A stretch of 64,000 bases of DNA from Siphonodentalium dalli (taxonomy: Eukaryota > Mollusca > Scaphopoda > Gadilida > Siphonodentaliidae). The DNA lies in contig CP136061.1 in the NCBI GenBank assembly GCA_032622095.1, positions 49,669,797 through 49,733,796 of the forward strand. The letters run 5' to 3'. The position numbers and the translations under genes are program-made. The stretch's first letter is position 1. The number at the start of each line of letters is the position of its first letter. The notes beneath the pieces are model-generated. The model made no database searches, was not told the origin of the DNA, and saw only the letters and a program-made list of their open reading frames with translations. Below, one piece after another: positions 11,430 through 23,200 of this stretch.

Positions 11430-11476
11430 ATAATCATATATATATGTGTGTGTGGGGGGTGTTTGTGTGTGTGTAT
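11430..11476. repeat. TA/TG microsatellite
   Basis: ATATATATATGTGTGTGTG, a G-run, then TTTGTGTGTGTGTA. It is followed by a repeated TATCACATATAGGC pair (11474 and 11520). Confidence 0.85.
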
Positions 11477-11689
11477 CACATATAGGCATCTCGAGAACAC
11501 ACACAATCACCATCATTCCTATCACATATAGGCGTCGCGAAAATCCGAAAAACCGTCCGGAAGTGATAAGTCGAATACAAGTGAGAACGCTCTGTATTAT
11601 CCATCGCCTTTGGGCAACGAAAGCATGCAATCTCTTTATAAGAGGTGATCGTTGGAATTGTTGTTAAGCCAGGCACGTATGATCATTTT

Positions 11690-11850
11690 AATTTTTTCCG
11701 GCCTCGGGGGACCCACCCACCCAATTTCTTCCGTTTCCGGCCTTTTTTTCCAGGCAATTTTGGACACCCACCTTTTTTTCCGTTTCAGGAAGTTTTTTTC
11801 GGTCAGTTTTGGACACCCACCCCCCTAAATTTGAGAAAATTATCAACTGA
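11690..11850. repeat. low-complexity C/T-rich repeat
   Basis: GGACACCCACC and TTTTTTTCCGTTTC blocks alternate. A related stretch lies at 13075-13160 (GACACCCACCCACCCC, TTTTTTTCCGACC, C-run). Function unknown. Confidence 0.5.
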
Positions 11851-12159
11851 GCAACCAAATAGCTGATTAACCTGCATTATCATAATTTATTGCGCGATAT
11901 TTGAATAGAACAGTGCATAATGAGATAACAATACTATTTGAATTTATCATATAAGTGTCATTAATCAAGAAATGTGTCAACATAATCACATTTCTAGGGA
12001 TATATAGGCAGAGTGCCAAAGTTTTTATTAACATTCATTTTCATAATATATAGTCACATGATCTAGTCACATAATCACATTTGAGTATTTACAGAATACA
12101 TGGTACCGGTACAACAAATTTCAGATTATTTGATATTTTGATATTTGCTATGTGATATA

Positions 12160-12325
12160 CAGTAATGCCCTAATCAATTGACTCCATAACCACAGCAAAA
12201 TAATGGGTATTTTTTCAGGATTTAGTTGGAAATATGGCTTGTTGTCATTCATCGGAAAGCTTTCCCCTGAAAAATTACCCATTATTCTGCTGTGGTTATG
12301 GGGTCGTTTAATTAGGGCATTACTG
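12160..12325. mobile_element. Tc1/mariner-type MITE
   Basis: This 166-bp element has ~60-nt inverted repeats, CAGTAATGCCCTAAT...ATTAGGGCATTACTG, each end flanked by TA (12158-59 and 12326-27). CAGT termini and a TA target duplication are typical of the Tc1/mariner superfamily. The arms also share CCATAACCACAGC / GCTGTGGTTATGG and AATAATGGGTA / TACCCATTATT. No transposase. Confidence 0.85.
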
Positions 12326-14764
12326 TATTGCTGGAACCAAATTGTTTATCAAAACGTGTGGAAATACAACTGTTCATCCCAGTTTATCACAGTTTGAAGA
12401 ATAATGCTAATACCGAACACAACCATGATATACCCGCGTGAGTCTTCTTGGTGCATCTCAGAAACCAGAACTGAGGAAACATGTTATAGCGTGTAATGGC
12501 AGGCTGGTAGCCACTGCCTGAAGTAATAGGCTTCGTAATAATTGGGAATAATATGGATGGATAGCCCAATCTCACTTCTTTTTTGCTCACGATATCAGTG
12601 ACGATAAAATCTTTGTTACTGTGATCAACATTACAAGCTGATCCACATTAACTTGGAAAACAATTTGAATTTGTTCAAGCTGGCCCGGCTGGCCTTCAAT
12701 TTATTTGTTAAGATTTTATGTTTTATGTTGTCAAAAGTCTATTTTATTCCATTATTTATTATATCTTTATTTTCATGTCACATATGGTCAAATGTGCTTT
12801 CATTTAATGCTTATTTTCAGCTGAGTTCTGCATAGTTATTCTTATTTTGTTGTATCAGTAGATGGAATCCTGATTAAATTTAATTTTCCAATAGCGCAGT
12901 TTCTAGTTCTATCAAGTTGAATTTGGGTTATTGTTGGCCATTGTGCAACTGATCCAACTTCTGATAACCTCTATATATAGTATAGCATTACTATTAACTA
13001 TATATGACCTGTTTCTGTTCAAACCACATCAAAATAAGACTCAATAGCAGGAATGAAAAAAAAATTTGGCATATGGAAAAAACTGCTTTTTGGACCCGAG
13101 AGACACCCACCCACCCCATTATACGTGCCTGGAATTTTTTTCCGACCCCCCCCCCCCCCTGGTTAAGCATACAAAAATTCAAACGTGTTAAAAAAACGCC
13201 ATCTTTTGAGAGTCGACATCTGGCCATCACAACTTCCCATGCATGGCTTCATGGGTCGGATCTAATTCGTTGATGATTAGCGTACATATGTTGGTTTGGG
13301 GTGTTAAATTGGACATCACATAATTGTAACAAAACATTCAACCATTTACCAAACCATGTCACGAGGAAAGCCATGTATACAAACTATTCGACATAAAGGT
13401 TGTAGCCTGAGGAATATAACTCACGATCGCAACTGAGCGAAGATATAATCAAATGTTGAGTCGAGATTTATGTCCTTACCATGCCTACTGGTGGAGAACG
13501 CTAATCGCGTTCACCTTTCGATATACAATGGTTTAACTATATATGCACCACAATATTAATTCTATTTATAAAATATGAGTGGCTTTAATTAACAACAATT
13601 CGCGACAGGAATGAGCCATCGTCCATAACATACTATAATTCGGTTGTATCTTCCTTGAGCGTTTTACTCTGGATAATATCTTGTGCTGAGTGGATCATGT
13701 ATCAAGAGTTTAACAGTGTTGCCGTTTTCGAGCGTTCAATATTCATCTGCGGGTTCAGGTATGTATGTATACATACACGCATGTCCATATGTCACAACGA
13801 CGCGGGTTAATTTGTGTCCTTTCAACATATCCTGGAGGAAATACGCACATGATCGACCTATAATGTGAAATATGCACATAATGTTATAATTGTATTCTTA
13901 AATAAGCAGATAATGGACTCTTACCCGTTATTTCGTTTTATAGCGCGGGCCACAGTGAAAACACATGTCAAAGAGCGTACACCTGAAAGGTCGTGTGTTG
14001 GTTTATTTGTGTCATTGACCGCACATAATCTGCTTAGAATCGTCTCATTATGAGTCGATAATGTACAATTACGTTACAATGTAATGTAGGGATAACTGCA
14101 ATATCCCCATTTTCAGCACATTGTCGTCTCAAAATGAGGCCATTCTAAGCAGATAATCTACCTAAAACAAGTTCTATTATATGCAGATAATGTGCTAGTT
14201 TTCGGGAGAACAGGCTGGTTCTTCCATTGCCAACGCACGGATTCATCAAATGCATGCTATATGTAGATTGACACATTTCGCATAATAAACTATTACTGAT
14301 TAGTATAATTACGAATAGCTAATACATATACAACATTGCACACATTTACCCACTTTCTTATTTGCGTCATTTATGTTCAACGCGTTGATAACGCAATGTC
14401 AATTAATGTATAGATGTTGTATTATTAAAGACTCTCCTCAACAGAGGTTAGAATAAAGATTTAATTTCGTAGAATTGACGAATATATACGAGTCTGTTTG
14501 TGAGAATGGTGCCGTTCCAACTTTTTGCCAATCACAGTACGGTAATTAGCAAAGGGTTCGAGTGAAAGGAGAAGAAAAATAATTAATAATTAATTTAGGC
14601 TCAATATATTTTCACACGAATCTATACGATTAAAACAAAATAACAAATGAACAAATATGCATTGACATGTGACAAACCAACATATCCTAGTACAAGTAGC
14701 TTCATATTGGACCTATATATTCATATTGGTACGTACGGTTCGTATTGGACTTATTTGATTCTGA
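12326..14764. other. intergenic, no gene seen
   Basis: Open frames are short and unrelated to known families. A C-run lies at 13146-13158. No strong repeats were noticed apart from the C/T-rich stretch near 13100. Confidence 0.45.
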
Positions 14765-14935
14765 CATTAGCCCATATAACATGGTCGTCAGGCGGTTAAA
14801 CCCGGTATAAATTGGTAAAGAAGCCGTGTTGGTCTCAAAATGTGCGGAATGGTTTGCTGAACCACTTATACAAGATCCGCTAAAATCCTCTTTGGTGAAA
14901 AATCCCAATTCAACATGAAGTCCAAAATGGTATCG
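14765..14935 (-). repeat. family B repeat, diverged copy
   Basis: Aligns with 30180-30350: AAATTGGTAAAGAAGC, then ATCCGCTAAAATCC and CTTTGGTGAAAAAT. It is strongly diverged and truncated. Family B copies are also at 30110-30870, 33560-33775 and 33780-34445. Confidence 0.65.
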
Positions 14936-15359
14936 GAAAATGGTGAATTTCTCGGTAGGTGCACAAATTAATGACTAATATGTAATTAATAAAATATAGA
15001 CTATAGTAATGATTAGTCGTAAACCGTAGATGCAGAATTCTGTCCCAAAATGGCCACCAAAATGCACAAAATCGAATGCAAAATTAATAGTATAAGAATA
15101 AATAGTCGTGGGCTCATAGAAGAGGAGAAATCCGGTTTTGTTGATTTGCTGTTAACAGGAGGTGTTGATCAGACAATAGATAAAACTTCACTGGTGTTGG
15201 AAGATAGAACGAGTGATAAGCTTAAAGCATTAGTTTCGTCGACTCGTGATGGATATGGAGTGGAGTAGTCGGGTTTTGGTTGATTTGAATTTCACTCGTG
15301 GTGCTGACCAGCAAACACATGAAACTAAAAGTTAACTGATGTTGGAAGTTAGAACAAGT

Positions 15360-16306
15360 GCGCATCTTATTGATATTGCATTGGTTTCGCCACATCGTGA
15401 TGGCTCAAATAATCAGATTTCGAACTGCATGTAGCCATATTGTTACACGAAGATGTCCATTGTCTAGCGATACAACACATTAGTGTGTCCCTTAAAGGAT
15501 TATTCACACTGTGTAATTGGCTCAAATTACTATACCAGTAACGGGTTTCACAGTGTTTTCCATGCATGACCCATATCACCATATCACATTCGAGAACTCA
15601 ATGTGGTCAATTTCTTACATAAGGATCACCGGAGTCTAACTTTAACATATATTTGTTTTAATTAATGGCGTATCCGGAATGCAAAATGGAATCAATTGAA
15701 TAAAGCCATCATATGTTGGAAAAGCTCGTGATGACCCATATCACCCGATATCCAACTGGGAGTGGTCACTTTATTACACAATGATCACCATCATATTTTG
15801 ACCTATAACAATATTCACCAGTTCGTGATGACCCATATCAACAGTATTTCGAACTGCGTGTGGTCCTTTTATTACACAACGATCAATGTCCAACTTGAAC
15901 CCAAAATTGTGTCAATTAATGACGTATCCACACTGTAAAATTGGCCTAAATGACTATAACCATCATATTTTGACCTATCATGATATTCACAAGTTCGTGA
16001 TGACCCATATCACCAGTTTTTCGAAATGCGTGTGGTCATTTTATTACACAACGGTCAATGTAGTCCAATTCCAACCCATGATTGTCTCAATTAAGGGCGT
16101 ATCCGCACTGTATAGAATGGGCCCAATTGAATATAACCATCATATTTTGATCTATCACGATATTCACAAGTTCATGATGACCCATATCACCAGTATTTCG
16201 AACTGCGCGTGGTCCTTTTGTTACACAAAGGTGAATGTAGTCCAACTTCAACCCATGATTGTGCCAATCAAGGGCGTATCCGCACTGTAGAATGGGCCCA
16301 ATTCAA
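15360..16306 (+). repeat. ~175-bp satellite, tandem array part 1
   Basis: Three well-aligned units start at ACCATCATATTTTGAC.TAT (15787, 15960, 16136), giving periods of 173 and 176 bp. More diverged units lie upstream to about 15360. Landmarks are GTTCGTGATGACCCATATCA, TATTTCGAACTGCG, TTATTACACAACG, AACCCATGATTGT and GGGCGTATCCGCACTGTA. The array is broken by a LINE and resumes at 17756. Frames spanning it are not genes. Confidence 0.85.
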
Positions 16307-17755
16307 TTCAATTTATTAGTATTCTGATCATCAAAATAGATATAACAGAAACAAATTGCAAAAATCGATGCAAATATAATTGTTGCATGGATGCATATGT
16401 GGATATAATATAGTTGTATACCGTAATAGTGACTTGATATGTATATAATTATATTTATCTGATAGATATATCGGTTTACTGTTGTGTTCGGCGTTATCGG
16501 TTTCGTTATTGGATATGGATTTTGAATGGTTGTATATAGGAACTAAGCCTCAAGAGGCCTCAGATTGTACTACTGTTAGCGCATTTTGTATGAATAATGA
16601 TAATTTTCTCAATGTGTTCTTGTTGTGGGTTCTGAAAAGTGTGGCTAATTTCAATACATTTGGCCTCTTATAGTAGTATGGCTTAAGATACTTTTCTCTT
16701 AGTTCTCTAATTTCACTACAGCGTACAATTATATGTGGTATTCGTCACCAATCTCGGTACTGCATATATAACGTGCATATACTCGTTGAGTTATTTCAAC
16801 GTTGTTCCACGAACCTTTCTCTATAGGAAGCATGTGGTTTATAGTTCGGAATTTGATGAGGCTGTGGATGATCTGATTATAGCTAAGTGATATATATTTT
16901 TCCGGTTCGAACGTGTTTTTAATAATTCTATAAAACGCGAATTTGCTTGATCTATCAATAGAGGTCCACCACTCTTGAATGTATAAATCACGCATTTTCT
17001 GGTTTGTGGAGCGCGTCAGGCGCTGGATACTAGTCACCCTTTGGTTGGTCCAAACATTGTTCATTCCGAGGTTATTTAGAGTGTCTCGTATTCCAATAAT
17101 CCACGGATTGTTATAAACATTATTATCAAACAACTTGTACATGCAATAATACAGATTAAGTGGTATTCTATTGGTTGGCATACTGACAAGCTTAGCCCAA
17201 TATGTTAAGTAACGCAATTTTATTTGTATAGTTATTGGGCACATTCCAAGTTCGCCGTATACAAAGGACGTTGGTGTCGATTGTTTTTACTTTAAAGACA
17301 AATTTCAAGAACCACAACTCAAACTTTTCATAGCAGGTCAGGTTTTCGTGGCCCCAAAGTTCTGCACCATATGTTATGATTGGTATAATTGATTTTTCAT
17401 ATATTTCTAGGATACTTTGTACAGTGAGTTTGTGACACCTAGCTTTTTTCAGAAGTGCATATGCTGCACTTTTTGCGTGTTGGCACCTGGTATTTCTCTC
17501 AAGGGCAAAAGAACCGTTCTTGTGAAAATTTATTCCCAGATATTTGTAGCTATCCACTAAATCAATCTACTGACCATTTATATGAAATGGGGTGTGTGGT
17601 ACGTTTCGGCTTTCTTCCGAAAATGATAATTTTTGTTTTTTATATGTTGACTCTGAGTTTCCACTTTAAACAATAATTGGAGAAAGTGGCAAGGGCCTGT
17701 TGCAAGCATTCTCGTGTATTTGATATCAGAACTGTGTCGTCTGCATATATCAGTA
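16307..17755 (-). mobile_element. 5'-truncated LINE inserted in the satellite
   Basis: The minus strand begins inside the RT at the catalytic box (LLIYADDTVLIS, about 17753-17715). It continues as SYKYLGINFHKNGSF, SIIPIITYGAELWGHE and the C-terminal region through ATINHMLPIEKGSWN-like sequence (KFRTINHMLPIEKGSWN). Stops at about 17655 and 17570 and a frame change near 17240 disable it. The 3' end is AATAAATTGAATTGAATTG (about 16325-16307): an AATAAA and a short AATTG-repeat tail instead of poly(A). It belongs to a different LINE lineage from 9926-10854, which has FADD and a GAACTT tail. Confidence 0.8.
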
Positions 17756-17935
17756 GACTCAAATGACTATAACCATCATATTTTGGCCCATCACGATATT
17801 CACAAGTTCGTGATGACCCATATCACCAGTATTTCGAACTGCGTGTGGTTCTTTTATTACACAACGATCGATGTAGTCCAACTTGAACAGATCATTGTGT
17901 CAATTAAGGGTGTATCCACACTGTAGAATGAAACA
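17756..17935 (+). repeat. ~175-bp satellite, part 2 after the LINE
   Basis: One full unit (CTCAAATGACTATAACCATC...CACTGTAGAATG) continues the array in the same phase as the left flank at 16306. This shows that the LINE landed inside a satellite unit. Confidence 0.85.
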
Positions 17936-19107
17936 GGGATTAATGGTGTACTATAATATACAGACCTTTATCGCTGTATGCAATCGACGAGTATATGATT
18001 TTGTTTGAGGCTGTTCCGATGCACGGTGGTAAACACTTTTCTCGGAATATTTCATATGATTTCACGTACTATCACGTGAACAATGACTTGATAAATATGG
18101 TTGACCGGCAAAATACGGTTTGTACCGTATGTTATGTGCATATTTATTGCTGAAAATGGAACCTCTTTGTGAAAAATTATATACCTTTTTGTTTTGTCGC
18201 CTTAATGGCTATGTTATGCAATCGTTTCGGGTTTCTATTAGTTCAAACTATAAATCAATTGTGCATTTCGATGAAGAATTCACGAAGAACGTGAAATATT
18301 TCGAAAGCATGTAGAAACATCATGTGTATGGTTTAGGCGGTTGTGGGAAATCAGCTGATCTCGCATATTTAGTATCTCCGCGAATTAATCGAAACTGCAC
18401 TTTTGGTCTGTACATTGTAGTTATCTCCAGTGTCATAAATTGTGTCAGTTGTAGTTAGATTAGTGAACATTTGGTTAAATATTTTTGAATAGCACACGTC
18501 TATACATGTGGATCCATGTGTATAATGTGGCCGGGGTACAAGTATTCAATGGAAACAAATTGTTTTATTCATTTATGGCAGAGAAGTTTTGCGCATGGAG
18601 ACATTTTCTCCCATTTTAACCCACTATTCGTGTCCCTTTCCTAAAATTTATTATAATAAAAATAATAATATGATTATATCAACGTAATTTATTTCAAATT
18701 ATACTTTCTCACTATTAGATTTTAAGAACGAATGGAACCGTAAAACCGGATGCGGCCTCGACCATGCGCCTATATAAATTTTTCATACCAAGTACGCTAA
18801 AACGCTGTTTTGAAAAATATATTTTATTTTTTTGCGAGGGTGAATTAAATAGTGTGCAGCGAATAATCTCTGAAACCATTAAAGATTATGCGTTGCATGT
18901 CTTCATTTACCTTGGTAGCGGTCAGGCCACAGATAAACAGGCAAATCTTTAAAGAATGTCAAAATATATATATATAGCTTCAGCCAACAAAAATACAAAT
19001 ATGCTAACATATATATTTTAAATCTCCCAAATAAGAGTTTTATTGTCCATCCCTTAACTAACACTATTTCTGATTGGGCAAAAGCCGTCACATGATAATC
19101 CGGGAAA
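17936..19107. other. intergenic, no gene seen
   Basis: AT-rich sequence without a supported ORF or notable repeat, apart from a short TA-rich run near 18965-18975. Confidence 0.45.
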
Positions 19108-19185
19108 AAGTCATATTGGACACCCGATAGTCATATATAGGATAAGTAATATATTACCTCGAATCGAGTCCAATATGACTTTCAT
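19108..19185. repeat. short inverted repeat
   Basis: AAGTCATATTGGACACC (19108) is inverted at GAGTCCAATATGACTTTC (19165-19182). The same AAGTCATATTGGACTCG string occurs again inside the foldback at 19256-19414, so the two may be related. Confidence 0.6.
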
Positions 19186-19255
19186 AAAAATTATCGGGAC
19201 CGCGTGTGAAGTCCTTTGGATAAACATATATATGCATGGATAATAAAACTGTCAT

Positions 19256-19414
19256 TATACAATGCTGTGTACAGTATATGTGTTTTCTTGTACTCATTCA
19301 GGTTGTGGTGAAAAGTCATATTGGACTCGACGCTACGTGTCTCGTCCATTACGACTTCTCACCACAACATGGAATCGTACAAGAAAAACGCACACTGTAC
19401 ACAACATTGTATAA
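19256..19414. repeat. foldback (MITE-like) element upstream of the FMO gene
   Basis: Arms TATACAATGCTGTGTACAGT...TCTTGTAC and GTACAAGAAAAACG...GTGTACACAACATTGTATA... are inverted across a short centre (about 19333-19340). CAGGTTGTGGTGA and TCACCACAACATG pair further in. Nearly all 159 bp can form one hairpin. It lies about 750 bp upstream of the FMO start codon. Confidence 0.8.
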
Positions 19415-19890
19415 TAACTTTATAATATTGATGCTGTTTTCAACTTTATTACACGATCCTACACTGAATCCATTCAATAAACCCATTCATAAATTGTGAT
19501 ATTAAACGTTCGTTTAATAACAGGAAATAGTGCCAGGTGACATTTTGACTTCCGGTTTGTCGTCTGATTACATTCCGTACGCTACGTCTCAAAATAATAT
19601 TGCTTCCAAATTTTGTCCAACAAACTATAATGAATGAAGAGTTTGAAAAGTAATGTTATTAAATATATGCTAATAATACGCCAAAGAGTCTTTATTTGTC
19701 TGGGACTATTTCTTTACGCGGACAATCAACGCATAGTTAAGGAGACCTCATCGCATGCCTTATAGAAGCCGATGTTAGTTTCGCGTCCTTTTTGTCGATT
19801 TAAGTATGTTTTGTCGAGGTTTTGGATCATGTAATAAATAGAATCTACAACGAGTCCCCAGCTTATAGCGGAATTTACTAAACTCGTCCC

Positions 19891-19939
19891 GTAAATTAGG
19901 TCTGGATCTCGCCAAAGACTCGGCCCAGACCTAATTTAC
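19891..19939. repeat. hairpin upstream of the FMO start
   Basis: GTAAATTAGGTCTGG (19891-19905) and CCAGACCTAATTTAC (19925-19939) are perfect 15-nt complements around a 19-nt loop, about 220 bp upstream of the FMO ATG. Regulatory meaning is unknown. Confidence 0.75.
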
Positions 19940-19965
19940 TGGACTCGTTTTGTCCACTCGATCCT

Positions 19966-19980
19966 CTATATATAATAAAA
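19966..19980 (+). promoter_or_regulatory. candidate TATA box of the FMO gene
   Basis: CTATATATAATAAAA lies about 190 bp upstream of the ATG. About 30 bp downstream is GTTCAGATG (about 19996), which could serve as an initiator. In so AT-rich a region this could be chance. Confidence 0.3.
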
Positions 19981-20158
19981 CACTGTACAATTTTGTTCAG
20001 ATGTCCATACAAAAGTCGGATTAACAGTGTCCAACAATTGGCGAAAATCTGTCACTGTCGACACATTCATATAGAGTTTCCACACGACTTGTGAACTTTA
20101 ACCAAGTTACGTATACCTCCTTTCCAGGCAGCACAAAGGAGTATAATCTGTAAGAAAT

Positions 20159-20273
20159 ATGGTAGCGAAGAGAGTAGCGATCATAGGTGCGGGGGTATCT
20201 GGTTTGACTTCCATCAAATCGTGCCTGGAAGAAGGTCTGGAACCAGTTTGTTTCGAACAACAGGCTGATATTG
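20159..20273 (+). CDS. FMO exon 1
   Basis: Start codon in AAGAAATATGGTAGCG. Encodes 38 residues with the FAD Rossmann motif GAGVSGL followed by [16 protein letters not shown]. Donor G|GTATGT, phase 1. The reading frame starts immediately before the first beta strand, as in other FMOs, which supports this ATG. Confidence 0.93.
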
Positions 20274-23200
20274 GTATGTTACATAGTCACTCTACCACCA
20301 ATTCATAACCCTTTCTATACTAAATAGTGGCATACATTGGAATGGTCTATTGTAACCCGTGAGGGGGTGGTCCACTTCTGGGCTACATTATGTATAATGC
20401 TGAATAGCTCAACTTGACGAATGCTGTCCAGATCAGATATCACCTGATCACACGAGTTCTCAATGGTGAGTGGAGATTCAATAAGTTGATTATAAATTAA
20501 TCATTAATTCTGGAAGTTGGAAGTTACATGGATCATATGAATGATTAGATCTCGATTGCCAGCTGACAACGAATTGTGGCTAACTCTATATATCATCAAC
20601 CGAAGATTAAGGAATAAGTATACTATAGTAATAGTATATTTCAAATTCCTCTCCAACATATATATGTTATAGTTAAACTATTATGACAGATTAGTTAAAC
20701 TGTTATAACAATGTTATAACATTGTTATCATTTTTAGTTCAATTTACTAAACTGTTATAACTACTAAACTGTTATAACAGTTTATCATATAACATTCCGA
20801 TTACGCCATTTATAATGACGTAATAGCACGGAGCAATCGCCACCAGATTAAGGATTCATTGTGTTCAAATTTCACACACAACGTATTTTTATAGCCCCCC
20901 CCCCCTACCGTGCCGTGCCGAGTTATGTGGGTATATAGGAATCAGCATGTCCGCCCCCTGTCCATCGTGGCGTCCCGACGTCTGGGCGTCCACCCCCGTC
21001 TGTGCATCCTTATACGCAACTTTGTTCGAGCTTGTATTCCTATATTTTTCAGTAAATGTGTTTGAAACTTGGCACATATATGTATAATTACATCTTAAGA
21101 TTCTTTATTATTGAGATAGCTCACCTCTAGTTTTATTATTAATTTGTATACGAGGATTATAGTTCATGTGATGTGATATTTACACACATATAATAATTAT
21201 GCCCATATATTTCCATATTTTAGGTGGTGTGTGGAGTTTCTCAGAGGAAGTAAGACCGAATCAAGGCGCCACTGTCTACAGTTGCATGGTCACAAATACC
21301 AGCAAATATTTGTTAAATTTCAGCGATTTTCCTTTTGATAAGTGTGATCCACCCTACCTTCATCATTCGAGGGTAAAAGAATACCTGATTTGTTATGCAC
21401 AACATTTCGGATTACTCAAGTATATCCACTTCAACACCAAGGTTGAGAGATACTCAAAAAGTCTGACCCACAGTACGGATGGAACATGGGAAGTCCGCGT
21501 TAGTGATTTGTCGACGCCAGATGGCGCCACTACCTGCCATGTGTTTGATTTTCTAATAGTTTGTGGTGGCCATTTTTATCGCCCTTTCATTCCTAATATT
21601 TCCGGACAAGATTCCTTCAAAGTGCCGACAAGTCACTCCATCTCATACAGAAGACCGGACAAGTTCACCGGAAAACGAGTTCTAGTTATAGGTATGTATA
21701 TTATCTCGCGATTAGCTGCTATATATATGTCATATATACGTACCAACACTGGGCTAGTTCCTTGATGTAACAGTTCATGGTAATGGCTTCTCACCATTTT
21801 CTATCACACACCTAACATGGTAATGGCTTCTCACCATTTTCTGTCACGCACCTAACATAATGTTCAGATTCGATCCTTTTACTAATCGTGCAGTAAGTTC
21901 ATATATTTTAGTCTGAATATGATTTTCAGAATATTTTCAATGCTTTGACCTTTTCTAATATATACCGCGGTGTTATGATTAAACATTGGCATCTTAATGG
22001 ACTATAATTGGACTTTTATCAGTAATTCCACTGAATACATAACAATGGTTTCTGACCTGCGAAATATGATTGTTCCAGAGTTATTAGTGTAAACAATATT
22101 TATTTGAACGAAAGAACAGAACATTACATTGACAATTATACATATAGAAAAAAACATAGTTCAAATGAGGATTGGATAACAAGCCACGAGCATATGGCTT
22201 TTATAAAAATCCTTTCCTCTAGAAATGTTACGCCGAGTGTCAATACAGACAGCTACAGGGTAAAGAGGACGGGAATTTGAATATTGTTCTGTGTTTTCAG
22301 ATAAATGTTGGGAAGTTAGTTAAGCGAGTGCAGGGATAAGAAAGATGGAGGAGTGATAGAAGGGAGAAGATAATGAAATACGTAGGAAAGAAGTGTGATC
22401 AATGGTGTATACAATAATGCCTCAGTCATAATCTAAAGTTTACATTATTGTTTTAAATCATGGTGTAATGTCCAATATAGAAACGGAATTAAACTCCAAA
22501 TACGTTTTTATGGCGAGTTATTAAAGGTACCCAATGCCGCTTCAGTTACCATAATCGATTAGTTGCCCAAAAATAATGCTAACCACAGTCAATTATGGTA
22601 TAAAATTGCCCAAAACGTGTTATTGATCAACATATTGTTCAACGAAATTTGTCCTTATTGTCAAATAGCTAACACCCAAAGCCACTTGATTTTAGAGTTA
22701 TCCATCTTCATCCGCTATTTGGTCCAAGACCATCGACTTGGCGAGATATTTGCCAGGCCGTCAAAATTTACATATCTCGGGTAATAACAAATTTCAAAAA
22801 TCGATATGATATCTGATCACTCTGAGCTTTGATGGGTGGGTTCCTCGACTCGAATAAAATATTTATTTTCTTCAGAATCAAATTAACCTGAGATATAAGG
22901 AAATGAGTGGGAGAGGGAGGCACTCCAAGGGTAAGCCTGTTCATAGACAACTAAACACTAGTTCATATTCAATGGGCTGTTTATTAATATAAACAACCAA
23001 TATGTATATCAAAAATGTGAACAAAATAAATTTGTCACGAAGGTGGAGGGCCATAACCGCCACACCGATAAACATATATGTACAACCAGAGAGGTAGCAC
23101 CAAATAACAAATGTAACAAATGTAAATCTAGTACGTACAAGGACGGAAGTGGAGAACTGTAGGAAACAGTATGACTAGTCATGACTGGTATGGATAAAAT

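Noticed and set aside
15886-16290. 134-codon ORF
   Set aside because: It spans two satellite units and its peptide repeats with the 176-bp period; chance openness of the satellite.
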